Part shown: positions 8,506 to 16,567 of the stretch, one piece after another
Position numbering within the stretch: the first letter of the stretch is position 1
Layout of the letters: every line of letters starts with the position of its first letter
Assembly: GCA_013297995.1 (NCBI GenBank)
Contig: JAAFJB010000014.1
Span: 1-55,220, forward strand
Direction of reading: 5' to 3'
Length of the DNA: 55,220 bases
From: Chitinophagales bacterium
Lineage (GTDB): Bacteria; Bacteroidota; Bacteroidia; Chitinophagales; Chitinophagaceae
The notes under the pieces: model-generated
Database searches by the model: none
Told to the model about the DNA's origin: nothing
The model's input: only the letters and a program-made list of their open reading frames with translations
Translations under genes and position numbers: made by a program

Positions 8506-10062
8506 ATGAAAAAGTTAATGATTTTAATACTTGGTGCTGCTTGTTTGGGTTCTTGCACTAAAAAATTTGAAGAGATAAATGTAAATCCCATTGGTATTGC
8601 TAAATTAACAGCTGCTGAAATGCCATTACGTTTTACAAGGGGTCAAATGTCTGCTGTATTAAATAGCGACGATTATCAAGTAGGTCAAAGTTTATATGCG
8701 GATCAATTTGCTCAATATTGGTCTAATTCCACTACTTATTTTAGAACGGATCGTTTTTTTGTAAATAGTGGATGGTTGGATCAGTTTTTTGTTGGACGTT
8801 TCTCCAATGCGATGACACCTTTAAGTGATGTTCTTAATAATACCGATATGGAATCTCCTGAGTATGCATTAGCGAGTATTATGTGGGTATATATGTTTCA
8901 CAATATAACGGATTGCTGGGGACCTATTCCGTATTTTGGCGCTGGAAAGGGAGGTAATTCGGTTGCTTATGATTCTCAGGAAAAGATTTACGATGATTTT
9001 TTTAAAAGATTAAGGGCTGCTAATGATGTTTTGGCAAAAAACGCAGCAGCCAAACCATTTGGGAAAAATGATTTGATTTATGGCGGTGATGTAGCTAAGT
9101 GGAAAAAGTTTTCTAATTCCTTGTGGCTTAGGTTGGCTATGAGAATTTCTGATGTAAATCCTGGCAAAGCAAAAGCTGAAGCCGAAGCAGCAGTTGCCGC
9201 TGGTGTGTTTGTGCAAAGCCCCGATGATGATGCATTAATCAAACGCACATTTGAAGATTACGATTTTAGAAATCATCTTTCAACTATGAGCCAATGGGGA
9301 GAGTTTACCATGAGTGCCGCTATGGAATCTTATTTAAAAGGCTATAAAGACCCCAGAATGTTTGAGTGGTTTTCCCCCAGCAAAGCAACTAGAAATAGTA
9401 TAGTGAAAGAATACCATGGCACTAGAAATGGATTAAAAGCAGCAGATTTTGCCAGCAATATCAATAAGATAGATAATAACTCTATTGGTGGGTTTAGGTG
9501 GAATGCACAGTTTAATCCGAATGCATTTGGAACGGCTCAGAATGTGATGTGCACGGCTGAAGCATATTTTTTAAGAGCTGAAGGTGCATTAAAAGGATGG
9601 GATATGCAGGGCAATGCAAAAAACCTGTATGATCAGGGCATCACCAACTCTTTTTTACAGTGGGGAATTTTGGAAAACCCCAGTGCTTATATTAATGGTA
9701 CAAGTTTGCCCGTAGCACCACAGGATTTTTTAAATTCACCAGCGGTGAACAATATACCGGTTAAATTTTCTGGCGATGTTCAAGTACAAATGGAGCAGGT
9801 ATTAACGCAGAAGTGGCTCTCTACCTTCCCTGATGGTTTTGTAGGCTGGTCTGATCTAAGAAGAACAGGTTTTCCTAAACTGTATCCAGTACCTAATTCA
9901 GAGAGTAATTTTATACCAGCAGGTTCTTTTAGTAAAGATTTTAAACGTTATCCTTTTGTGAATTATGAGTACAATAATAACAAAGCAGGATTAGCCATTG
10001 GTCTGCAATTATTAGGTGGACCTGACAATGAGTCCACCAAAGTTTGGTGGGATAAGCAATAA
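8506..10062 (+). CDS. SusD/RagB-like glycan-binding lipoprotein
   Basis: A 518-residue surface lipoprotein that caps the SusC barrel and captures the glycan. The signal MKKLMILILGAACLGSCTKK has a clear lipobox with Cys at 17. The mature protein begins FEEINVNPIGIAKLTAAEMP, typical of the SusD-like_2 group, and continues with a helical TPR-like core: IMWVYMFHNITDCWGPIPY near 127-145, then AEAYFLRAEGALKGW near 350. The end, EQVLTQKWLSTFPDGFVGWS and DLRRTGFPKLYP, is a conserved SusD C-terminal motif. It forms a pair with the SusC gene 31 bp upstream and is closed by a strong hairpin at 10087-10125. Confidence 0.93.
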   Translation: MKKLMILILGAACLGSCTKKFEEINVNPIGIAKLTAAEMPLRFTRGQMSAVLNSDDYQVGQSLYADQFAQYWSNSTTYFRTDRFFVNSGWLDQFFVGRFSNAMTPLSDVLNNTDMESPEYALASIMWVYMFHNITDCWGPIPYFGAGKGGNSVAYDSQEKIYDDFFKRLRAANDVLAKNAAAKPFGKNDLIYGGDVAKWKKFSNSLWLRLAMRISDVNPGKAKAEAEAAVAAGVFVQSPDDDALIKRTFEDYDFRNHLSTMSQWGEFTMSAAMESYLKGYKDPRMFEWFSPSKATRNSIVKEYHGTRNGLKAADFASNINKIDNNSIGGFRWNAQFNPNAFGTAQNVMCTAEAYFLRAEGALKGWDMQGNAKNLYDQGITNSFLQWGILENPSAYINGTSLPVAPQDFLNSPAVNNIPVKFSGDVQVQMEQVLTQKWLSTFPDGFVGWSDLRRTGFPKLYPVPNSESNFIPAGSFSKDFKRYPFVNYEYNNNKAGLAIGLQLLGGPDNESTKVWWDKQ

Positions 10063-10086
10063 TCACTTAACAAAAAATTATTTTTT

Positions 10087-10125
10087 AATACAGGCATTCT
10101 ATCTTAAAATAAGAATGCCTGTATT
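10087..10125 (+). terminator. Hairpin terminator after susD
   Basis: A perfect 14-bp stem (AATACAGGCATTCT and its complement) with an 11-base loop lies 25 bp after the susD stop. T-rich tracts flank it on both sides. It probably ends or attenuates the SusCD transcript before the secreted enzyme genes. Confidence 0.75.
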
Positions 10126-10244
10126 GGTTTCATACTTCATTTTGAAAACCTTGGTATGAATATTTATTGTAAAGTTTAAATTTTTGAAATTGTTATTTTT
10201 TTGGAAGACACAGAAAATAAGTTTTCTGCTCCATATTCTAAAGC

Positions 10245-10313
10245 ATAATTAATGGGAGTTTGGTAGGAGAGTTGGGGCCTTTACAAGTTCAGGTATACAA
10301 GGTAATTAATTAA
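10245..10313 (+). pseudogene. Orphan 3' end of the 13333 lipoprotein gene
   Basis: These bases encode IINGSLVGELGPLQVQVYKV and then IN plus stop, identical to the C-terminus of the lipoprotein ending at 14538. There is no upstream part of that gene here. It is a footprint of the segment copied into this place. Confidence 0.9.
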
Positions 10314-11519
10314 GTAATGAGGTTATATTTTTTAATAATTGGTAAATTATTTTCAAACTAAAATTTTTACAATGAAGCGGTTAAAATTATTCGTAATGTT
10401 TGTTTTATTAACAATCAGCAGTATTTTTTCTCAGACTGTATTTCAAAAATCTATTAATGGCACTATTTTGAAGGATGGTCAGCCTTTTTTTATTAATGGG
10501 ATTTACCATGTTTCTTGGTACAGTACACAAGCTCAAAAAGTAGCTGATATGCAAGTTATCGGCAATGCTGGTTTCAATTGTGTACATGCGAGTTATGATG
10601 ATGTGGCAAGTACCACAGCTATGTTAAATGAAGCACAGAGTAAAGGAGTATATGTTATTTTGGAAGGTGCTATTTATGGTACTCCTAAACAGGTAGATGT
10701 GAGTAAAATTAATGCGTTAAAAGGTCATCCAGCTTTGTTGGGATGGAATTTAGGTGATGATGTTCATGATAACACGACAACTACTCAACTTTCAGCTTTT
10801 CATACTCAAATTAAACAATTAGATCCTAACCACATTACAGTTTTCACGGTATATAATAAAAGCTTGTGGAATAGTTATTTTGGTATAGGCGATTATATCA
10901 TGCCATACTCATATCCAATTGGAGCAGGAGATCCAATGGGATGGGTAGATCATCAATTAACTGCTTCTCGCCAACAAGCCATTTTAACTGGTTCGAGTAT
11001 TATAGCTATTCCACAGGCATATTCTTGGAATGGGAATCAATCAGGCGCACCAACTGCGGTTCAATACAGAAATATGGTGTACCAAAATTTGATCAATAAT
11101 GTTAAGGGTATTTTGCCTTATACATTTACTGAAAGTGGTCAAACAAGTAATTATTTACCATCATGGACGAGTCTTTGGAACGAGGTTAAGAGCATGAATC
11201 AAGAGGTAAATGTCTTGAAGAATATTTATTTAAATGGAGCCTATACAAGAGCTAATACGGGTTATGCGGAAGGGTCGTCAGAAAACGTCCATGCGGCCTA
11301 TTGGGTACTGAATAATGAGACATATATTGTTGTAGTCAATGTGAATGAAACTGGAGGTAATATAAGTGCCAGTATAAGTTTGCCACAAGCTTCGGGTACG
11401 TTAACAAGTGTATTTGCTGGCAAACCTTCTGGGATGACATTTAATAATACAACAAAATTACTCACAGGGTCTGTTAGTCCCCGAGATGTACATGTTTATA
11501 AAATAGCTGCGGGTGCCGG
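10245..11519 (+). repeat. 1,275-bp perfect direct repeat, copy 1
   Basis: This block reappears at 14470-15744 with an offset of 4,225 bp and, as far as I could compare by eye, no mismatch. It covers the last 23 codons of a lipoprotein gene, the short intergenic spacer and the first 382 codons of the following secreted enzyme. In copy 1 the lipoprotein end is an orphan fragment, so the source was probably the copy 2 arrangement. Confidence 0.93.
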
Positions 11520-13221
11520 CAGTAGTGATGTAATATTGGAGAAGTGGACGGGTATTGGTTCAGCAACTACTATATCAAGTATACCATTGAGTACTACGCC
11601 TAATAGTACGAGCACCTTAACCAGTTTAGAGATACCCAGTAATACAGGGGAACAGTATGGGGTAAGGATAAGGGGGTATATTATTCCAACTACTACAGGG
11701 TCATATACTTTTTATGCTGCGGGTGATGACAATACAGAGTTTTATTTAAGCAGTAATGACCAGTCTGCTAATTTAGGAACACGAATAGCATATCATACGG
11801 ACTGGACCAATCCTCGCCAGTGGAATAAGTTTCCTAGCACCCAAACATCAGCACCACGAAGTTTAAATGCGGGTGAGAAATACTATTTTGAAGCTTTGAT
11901 GAAAGAAGGAGGAGGCAATGATAATTTGGCTATTGGATGGACAGGTCCAGGCATTAATACCATCACAGTAATAGGTGCAGCTAATTTAGATAGGTTTGTA
12001 CCATCAGGTGGTGGTGGTGGTGGAAACTTTCCAATTATTACTGCGAGAGGAGAGAACCAACCGAACGAGGGAAAAGAAAAAGCCTTTGACCTGAATAATA
12101 ATAGTAAATGGTTAGATTTTAATTCCACAAGTTTCTTACAAATACAGTATGCTTCTCCCATTGTTTACAATCAATACACGATTGTATCGGGTAATGATGC
12201 GCCAGAGCGAGATCCTAAAAATTGGTCAATACAGGGTTCTAATAATGGAACTAATTGGGTAACCCTTAGTACGCAAACCAATCAAATATGGACTTCCCGT
12301 AATCAAGCGAGAACTTTTACATTCAGCAATACAACGGCATATTCGTACTATAAATTAGATATTAGTGCCAATGTTAGTGGAACCATTTTGCAATTATCAG
12401 AACTCACTTATGGCACAAATAATAGTACACCACCCAGTACTCAATCGGGTACTGCGTTTCGTTGGTTTGGGAATACGAGTTCAACCTCAGATGCGAATAA
12501 AACAGCAGACCCATTGTTGAATGATAATTCAATATCTACTACTGTTTGGTTAAAAGGAGGTGCGGTTTATTCAGGTGATATAGCCAATGCTTATGAAGCA
12601 GCAGGGTTAATATTCAGCACGGCAAAGGATATTAGCAGCTTTGAGTTTGTAAATGGTGCTTATGGAGGTGGTAGTGCAGATGGAGCATTTGGTAGTGAGC
12701 TAAAAATACAAACCACAACTAATGGTACAACCTGGACGGATGCAAGCGGATGGTCAGTATCTCCAGCATATAGCTATGGTAATGCAAGCATAGGCGATGC
12801 AACATTTGTATTTACCGGTTCTGCAAATAGTATATTAGGTATAAGGGTTACGGGAAAAGTAAGAGCTTGTACGAGTGGTTGTAGTTTTGAAGCCAGTACT
12901 AAAGAGCTCAAAGCTACTGGTACAAATACTTCGGGCAATAGCATGATATCTGCACCTACTGCGGCCAGTATTAATACCCCAGAAACAGGTAGTGAGGAAG
13001 TATTGGTATATCCCAATCCTACCAGATCAAACTTTACCATTAATAATTTAAAGAATAGAGATGTGGTGAATATTGTTTCTGTAGATGGTAAGCTGGTGTT
13101 TCAGCGCATGGCTACTGGTAAAACATTAGCAGTAGATGGGAATGGTTGGGGTAAAGGAATCTATATCATTAATATTAAAAGCAACCATAAAACCATCACC
13201 AAGAAATTGGTTGTGGAGTAA
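10372..13221 (+). CDS. T9SS-secreted TIM-barrel glycosidase-like protein with PA14-like and discoidin-like modules
   Basis: An in-frame ATG at 10339 exists, but MKRLKLFVMFVLLTISSIFS is the signal peptide, so the start is at 10372 (949 residues). A TIM-barrel hydrolase-like domain spans about 25-300: NGTILKDGQPFFINGIYH, GWNLGDDVH at 124-132, MPYSYP, and GILPYTFTESG. A small beta-domain follows (to 382). Then come a PA14-like module (YGVRIRGYIIPTTTGSYTFY, about 385-555), a Gly-rich linker, an F5/8-type discoidin-like module (about 560-690), a second beta-sandwich (about 700-860) and a T9SS sorting domain (VYPNPTRSNFTINNL to the end). The first 382 residues equal those of the 14597 gene. The usual acid Glu of the W-x-x-x-D-E strand reads Asp130, so activity is not certain. 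A role in surface polysaccharide cleavage is inferred from modules and context. Confidence 0.75.
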   Translation: MKRLKLFVMFVLLTISSIFSQTVFQKSINGTILKDGQPFFINGIYHVSWYSTQAQKVADMQVIGNAGFNCVHASYDDVASTTAMLNEAQSKGVYVILEGAIYGTPKQVDVSKINALKGHPALLGWNLGDDVHDNTTTTQLSAFHTQIKQLDPNHITVFTVYNKSLWNSYFGIGDYIMPYSYPIGAGDPMGWVDHQLTASRQQAILTGSSIIAIPQAYSWNGNQSGAPTAVQYRNMVYQNLINNVKGILPYTFTESGQTSNYLPSWTSLWNEVKSMNQEVNVLKNIYLNGAYTRANTGYAEGSSENVHAAYWVLNNETYIVVVNVNETGGNISASISLPQASGTLTSVFAGKPSGMTFNNTTKLLTGSVSPRDVHVYKIAAGAGSSDVILEKWTGIGSATTISSIPLSTTPNSTSTLTSLEIPSNTGEQYGVRIRGYIIPTTTGSYTFYAAGDDNTEFYLSSNDQSANLGTRIAYHTDWTNPRQWNKFPSTQTSAPRSLNAGEKYYFEALMKEGGGNDNLAIGWTGPGINTITVIGAANLDRFVPSGGGGGGNFPIITARGENQPNEGKEKAFDLNNNSKWLDFNSTSFLQIQYASPIVYNQYTIVSGNDAPERDPKNWSIQGSNNGTNWVTLSTQTNQIWTSRNQARTFTFSNTTAYSYYKLDISANVSGTILQLSELTYGTNNSTPPSTQSGTAFRWFGNTSSTSDANKTADPLLNDNSISTTVWLKGGAVYSGDIANAYEAAGLIFSTAKDISSFEFVNGAYGGGSADGAFGSELKIQTTTNGTTWTDASGWSVSPAYSYGNASIGDATFVFTGSANSILGIRVTGKVRACTSGCSFEASTKELKATGTNTSGNSMISAPTAASINTPETGSEEVLVYPNPTRSNFTINNLKNRDVVNIVSVDGKLVFQRMATGKTLAVDGNGWGKGIYIINIKSNHKTITKKLVVE

Positions 13222-13231
13222 GTTTATAATT

Positions 13232-13280
13232 AGCATCATTGAAGCTGGTTTGAATATATCATACCAGCTTCAATGATGCT
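13232..13280 (+). terminator. Hairpin terminator
   Basis: A perfect 18-bp stem (AGCATCATTGAAGCTGGT and its complement) with a 13-base loop begins 10 bp after the 949-residue protein's stop. It separates that gene from the lipoprotein at 13333. Confidence 0.8.
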
Positions 13281-13332
13281 TGCCAGTTTGACACTGCTTT
13301 ATTTTGTTTAAAAATCATACAAACACTTTTTT

Positions 13333-14538
13333 ATGAAAATTATATCTAAACTATTAGTGAGTGTAATGGTGTTATCTTGCAGTTGTAAAAAGAGTACACC
13401 ATCAGCACCTACGCCTGTTGTAGATACGATGGTAGCAACACGACAGCCTAATTTGGCAATGCCTGCAACTCCTGGTTCATTTACGCTTAGGGCAGATGGC
13501 ACTATATTATTAAATGGCCAGCCTCATTTTCCATTAGGATTTTATGGGGAGGGTTTTGATGGAGCTAATGCATTGGAAGAAAACAAAAACTTGATAACGA
13601 AGTTAAGTGAGGCAGGATTTAATATTACTTATACGGAGTTTCAAGTTTTAGGGGCACAAACCAATCAGTTTTTAGATCATTGTGCTACTAAAGGCGTGTA
13701 TAATATTATGAATTTTTATCAGCAGGGCGTATCTTTTGATCCGCAGATTTCTAACTTTATCAATCAGTATAAGTCTAAACCCAGCATTATGATGTGGGGT
13801 GTTGCCGATGATGCCAATACGTTTGAAGCTACTGATATTAGGCGTAAACATAATTTAGTAAAAACATTGGATAGTAGACTTACCTATCAGTCTTTTTATG
13901 ATGGAGGTTCTAAATTAGATGCCACAGTAGGAGATGTGGACGTATCTGCTATGCAATCTTATCCAATTTTTACTAATGGAGATATAGATAGAGATTGGGC
14001 TCTTTTTCGTGAAATTGTAAGCAAATGTCGTTTTAAAGGAAAAGCGTCAATAGCAAACTTGCAAATTTATAGATGGCCTCAACAAATAAATTACAGATGG
14101 CCCACAGCACAAGAATGTGATGTACAATCTTACTTAGCGCTGGCAGCAGGATTTAAGGGTATTATTTATTATACATTCAAGGATTATAGATCGGTCCCAA
14201 ACTCTACTATTGATATTACACAGCCCGCATTATGGAAAAAAGTTAAGCAAATTGCAGGGGAGTTAAATGGTGATTTTTTAGGGGCAATTTTAAATGGTGT
14301 GCATACGAATGCAAAACAGGGTGAAGGGATTTATTATGGTAAGTGGGTTTATAATAATGTTGAGTTTATTGTAGCCATTAATGCAAGAAATTCTTCAAAT
14401 TCCATATTCATACCAGTTAGTGGGAACAAAGTTGATAATCTGTATGATTATCGTAAATCTACACTATCTATAATTAATGGGAGTTTGGTAGGAGAGTTGG
14501 GGCCTTTACAAGTTCAGGTATACAAGGTAATTAATTAA
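13333..14538 (+). CDS. Lipoprotein TIM-barrel glycosidase-like paralogue
   Basis: A 401-residue lipoprotein (MKIISKLLVSVMVLSCSCKK; lipobox Cys 16 or 18) with the same barrel family as its two neighbours but no binding modules. Matching segments are DGTILLNGQPHFPLGFYG (about 55-72), SIMMWGVADDANT (151-163), MQSYPI, and GIIYYTFKDYRS. In place of the Glu expected at a barrel-strand end it has the Asp-Asp pair 159-160, as in the neighbours. It is membrane-anchored, whereas the other two carry T9SS signals, so the trio spans different locations. It is followed 58 bp later by the 14597 gene. Function is not known; a glycoside hydrolase or binding role in this locus is inferred. Confidence 0.7.
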   Translation: MKIISKLLVSVMVLSCSCKKSTPSAPTPVVDTMVATRQPNLAMPATPGSFTLRADGTILLNGQPHFPLGFYGEGFDGANALEENKNLITKLSEAGFNITYTEFQVLGAQTNQFLDHCATKGVYNIMNFYQQGVSFDPQISNFINQYKSKPSIMMWGVADDANTFEATDIRRKHNLVKTLDSRLTYQSFYDGGSKLDATVGDVDVSAMQSYPIFTNGDIDRDWALFREIVSKCRFKGKASIANLQIYRWPQQINYRWPTAQECDVQSYLALAAGFKGIIYYTFKDYRSVPNSTIDITQPALWKKVKQIAGELNGDFLGAILNGVHTNAKQGEGIYYGKWVYNNVEFIVAINARNSSNSIFIPVSGNKVDNLYDYRKSTLSIINGSLVGELGPLQVQVYKVIN

Positions 14539-15744
14539 GTAATGAGGTTATATTTTTTAATAATTGGTAAATTATTTTCAAACTAAAATTTTTACAATGA
14601 AGCGGTTAAAATTATTCGTAATGTTTGTTTTATTAACAATCAGCAGTATTTTTTCTCAGACTGTATTTCAAAAATCTATTAATGGCACTATTTTGAAGGA
14701 TGGTCAGCCTTTTTTTATTAATGGGATTTACCATGTTTCTTGGTACAGTACACAAGCTCAAAAAGTAGCTGATATGCAAGTTATCGGCAATGCTGGTTTC
14801 AATTGTGTACATGCGAGTTATGATGATGTGGCAAGTACCACAGCTATGTTAAATGAAGCACAGAGTAAAGGAGTATATGTTATTTTGGAAGGTGCTATTT
14901 ATGGTACTCCTAAACAGGTAGATGTGAGTAAAATTAATGCGTTAAAAGGTCATCCAGCTTTGTTGGGATGGAATTTAGGTGATGATGTTCATGATAACAC
15001 GACAACTACTCAACTTTCAGCTTTTCATACTCAAATTAAACAATTAGATCCTAACCACATTACAGTTTTCACGGTATATAATAAAAGCTTGTGGAATAGT
15101 TATTTTGGTATAGGCGATTATATCATGCCATACTCATATCCAATTGGAGCAGGAGATCCAATGGGATGGGTAGATCATCAATTAACTGCTTCTCGCCAAC
15201 AAGCCATTTTAACTGGTTCGAGTATTATAGCTATTCCACAGGCATATTCTTGGAATGGGAATCAATCAGGCGCACCAACTGCGGTTCAATACAGAAATAT
15301 GGTGTACCAAAATTTGATCAATAATGTTAAGGGTATTTTGCCTTATACATTTACTGAAAGTGGTCAAACAAGTAATTATTTACCATCATGGACGAGTCTT
15401 TGGAACGAGGTTAAGAGCATGAATCAAGAGGTAAATGTCTTGAAGAATATTTATTTAAATGGAGCCTATACAAGAGCTAATACGGGTTATGCGGAAGGGT
15501 CGTCAGAAAACGTCCATGCGGCCTATTGGGTACTGAATAATGAGACATATATTGTTGTAGTCAATGTGAATGAAACTGGAGGTAATATAAGTGCCAGTAT
15601 AAGTTTGCCACAAGCTTCGGGTACGTTAACAAGTGTATTTGCTGGCAAACCTTCTGGGATGACATTTAATAATACAACAAAATTACTCACAGGGTCTGTT
15701 AGTCCCCGAGATGTACATGTTTATAAAATAGCTGCGGGTGCCGG
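14470..15744 (+). repeat. 1,275-bp perfect direct repeat, copy 2 (likely source)
   Basis: This copy holds the repeat in its natural setting: the 3' end of the complete lipoprotein gene at 13333, the spacer, and the 5' part of the 14597 gene. The match to copy 1 ends abruptly at the codon pair after GAG in the linker, with unrelated sequence beyond. Confidence 0.93.
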
Positions 15745-16447
15745 AGGGGGGGGTAATACACCAATTATAACAGCAAGAGGGGAAAATGTATCGCAGGGCG
15801 AAACAAAAGAAAAAGCATACAATCAAATATTAACCGATAAATGGACAGATTCTAGGAAAACAACTTGGATACAATTCCAATTCCCTTCTGCGATAGTCTT
15901 TAATGCGTACACATTAACCTCTGCACCAAATTTGCCATCAAGAGACCCAAAGAGTTGGAATTTGCAAGGTTCTAATAATGGAATTAATTGGACAACTTTG
16001 AACAGTCAAGCTAACCAGTCCTTTTCCAATAGAGGGTTAAGCCGATCTTTTTCATTTACCAATAACCTTGCTTATACTTATTATAAATTAAATATTACTG
16101 CTAATAATGGTGATAATGGGTTTACTCAATTAGCTGAAATTTCATTTTCTCCATTACCGCAGGCAAGAGTGTCAAATGAGTCAACTTCCTTATTGGGTTT
16201 AAGTAGTAATGAGGTTTCTAAAACAATAAACATTTACCCCAACCCTGCTAGGAACCAATTTACACTCAATCGATTGAAGGAAGGATCAGAGATTGTTATA
16301 TATAGTTTGGATGGAAAGATTCAATATAGAACAAGAGCGATAGGAACTTCACAAACAATTGGTATTGTTAGTTGGCCAAATGGAGTTTATTTGGTTCAAA
16401 TAGCAGAAGGTAAAAAAGTATATACCAGCAAATTAGTGGTTGAATAA
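14597..16447 (+). CDS. T9SS-secreted TIM-barrel glycosidase-like protein, short form
   Basis: A 616-residue exported protein starting at the ATG at 14597 (an in-frame ATG at 14564 precedes the true signal peptide). Residues 1-382 are identical to the 10372 gene: signal peptide, barrel with GWNLGDDVH, and small beta-domain. The rest is different. A Gly run encoded by eight consecutive G bases leads into one discoidin-like F5/8 module (about 390-515, with PSRDPKSWNLQGSNNGINW) and a T9SS C-terminal domain (INIYPNPARNQFTLNRL to the end, about 535-616). The discoidin-like module is only a distant relative of the one in the long form. It is closed by a hairpin at 16457-16498. Substrate is unknown. 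Confidence 0.75.
   Translation: MKRLKLFVMFVLLTISSIFSQTVFQKSINGTILKDGQPFFINGIYHVSWYSTQAQKVADMQVIGNAGFNCVHASYDDVASTTAMLNEAQSKGVYVILEGAIYGTPKQVDVSKINALKGHPALLGWNLGDDVHDNTTTTQLSAFHTQIKQLDPNHITVFTVYNKSLWNSYFGIGDYIMPYSYPIGAGDPMGWVDHQLTASRQQAILTGSSIIAIPQAYSWNGNQSGAPTAVQYRNMVYQNLINNVKGILPYTFTESGQTSNYLPSWTSLWNEVKSMNQEVNVLKNIYLNGAYTRANTGYAEGSSENVHAAYWVLNNETYIVVVNVNETGGNISASISLPQASGTLTSVFAGKPSGMTFNNTTKLLTGSVSPRDVHVYKIAAGAGGGGNTPIITARGENVSQGETKEKAYNQILTDKWTDSRKTTWIQFQFPSAIVFNAYTLTSAPNLPSRDPKSWNLQGSNNGINWTTLNSQANQSFSNRGLSRSFSFTNNLAYTYYKLNITANNGDNGFTQLAEISFSPLPQARVSNESTSLLGLSSNEVSKTINIYPNPARNQFTLNRLKEGSEIVIYSLDGKIQYRTRAIGTSQTIGIVSWPNGVYLVQIAEGKKVYTSKLVVE
15746..15753 (+). repeat. Poly-G tract (G8) in coding linker
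   Basis: Eight G bases encode part of the Gly linker between the barrel and the discoidin-like module. A gain or loss of one base would cut off the binding module and the T9SS sorting domain. Tracts of this kind can slip during replication. Confidence 0.8.
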
Positions 16448-16456
16448 TTTTTTATT

Positions 16457-16500
16457 AAAGGTTGTTCTGTACCCTTGTATGTGTACTGAACAACCTTTTT
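16457..16500 (+). terminator. Hairpin terminator with T-tail
   Basis: A 16-bp stem with one mismatch (AAAGGTTGTTCTGTAC against GTACTGAACAACCTTT) and a 10-base loop ends in a run of T. It lies 10 bp after the 14597 gene. Confidence 0.8.
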
Positions 16501-16567
16501 AATTTATTGGGTATGGGGTATTTGGTTCCAAAATAAATAATATTCAACAAAAATATAAACAACTTCA

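Noticed and set aside
10245..15744. Invertible phase-variation cassette
   Set aside because: The two long repeats are in the same orientation, so they support deletion or gene conversion but not inversion, and no site-specific recombinase gene is near.
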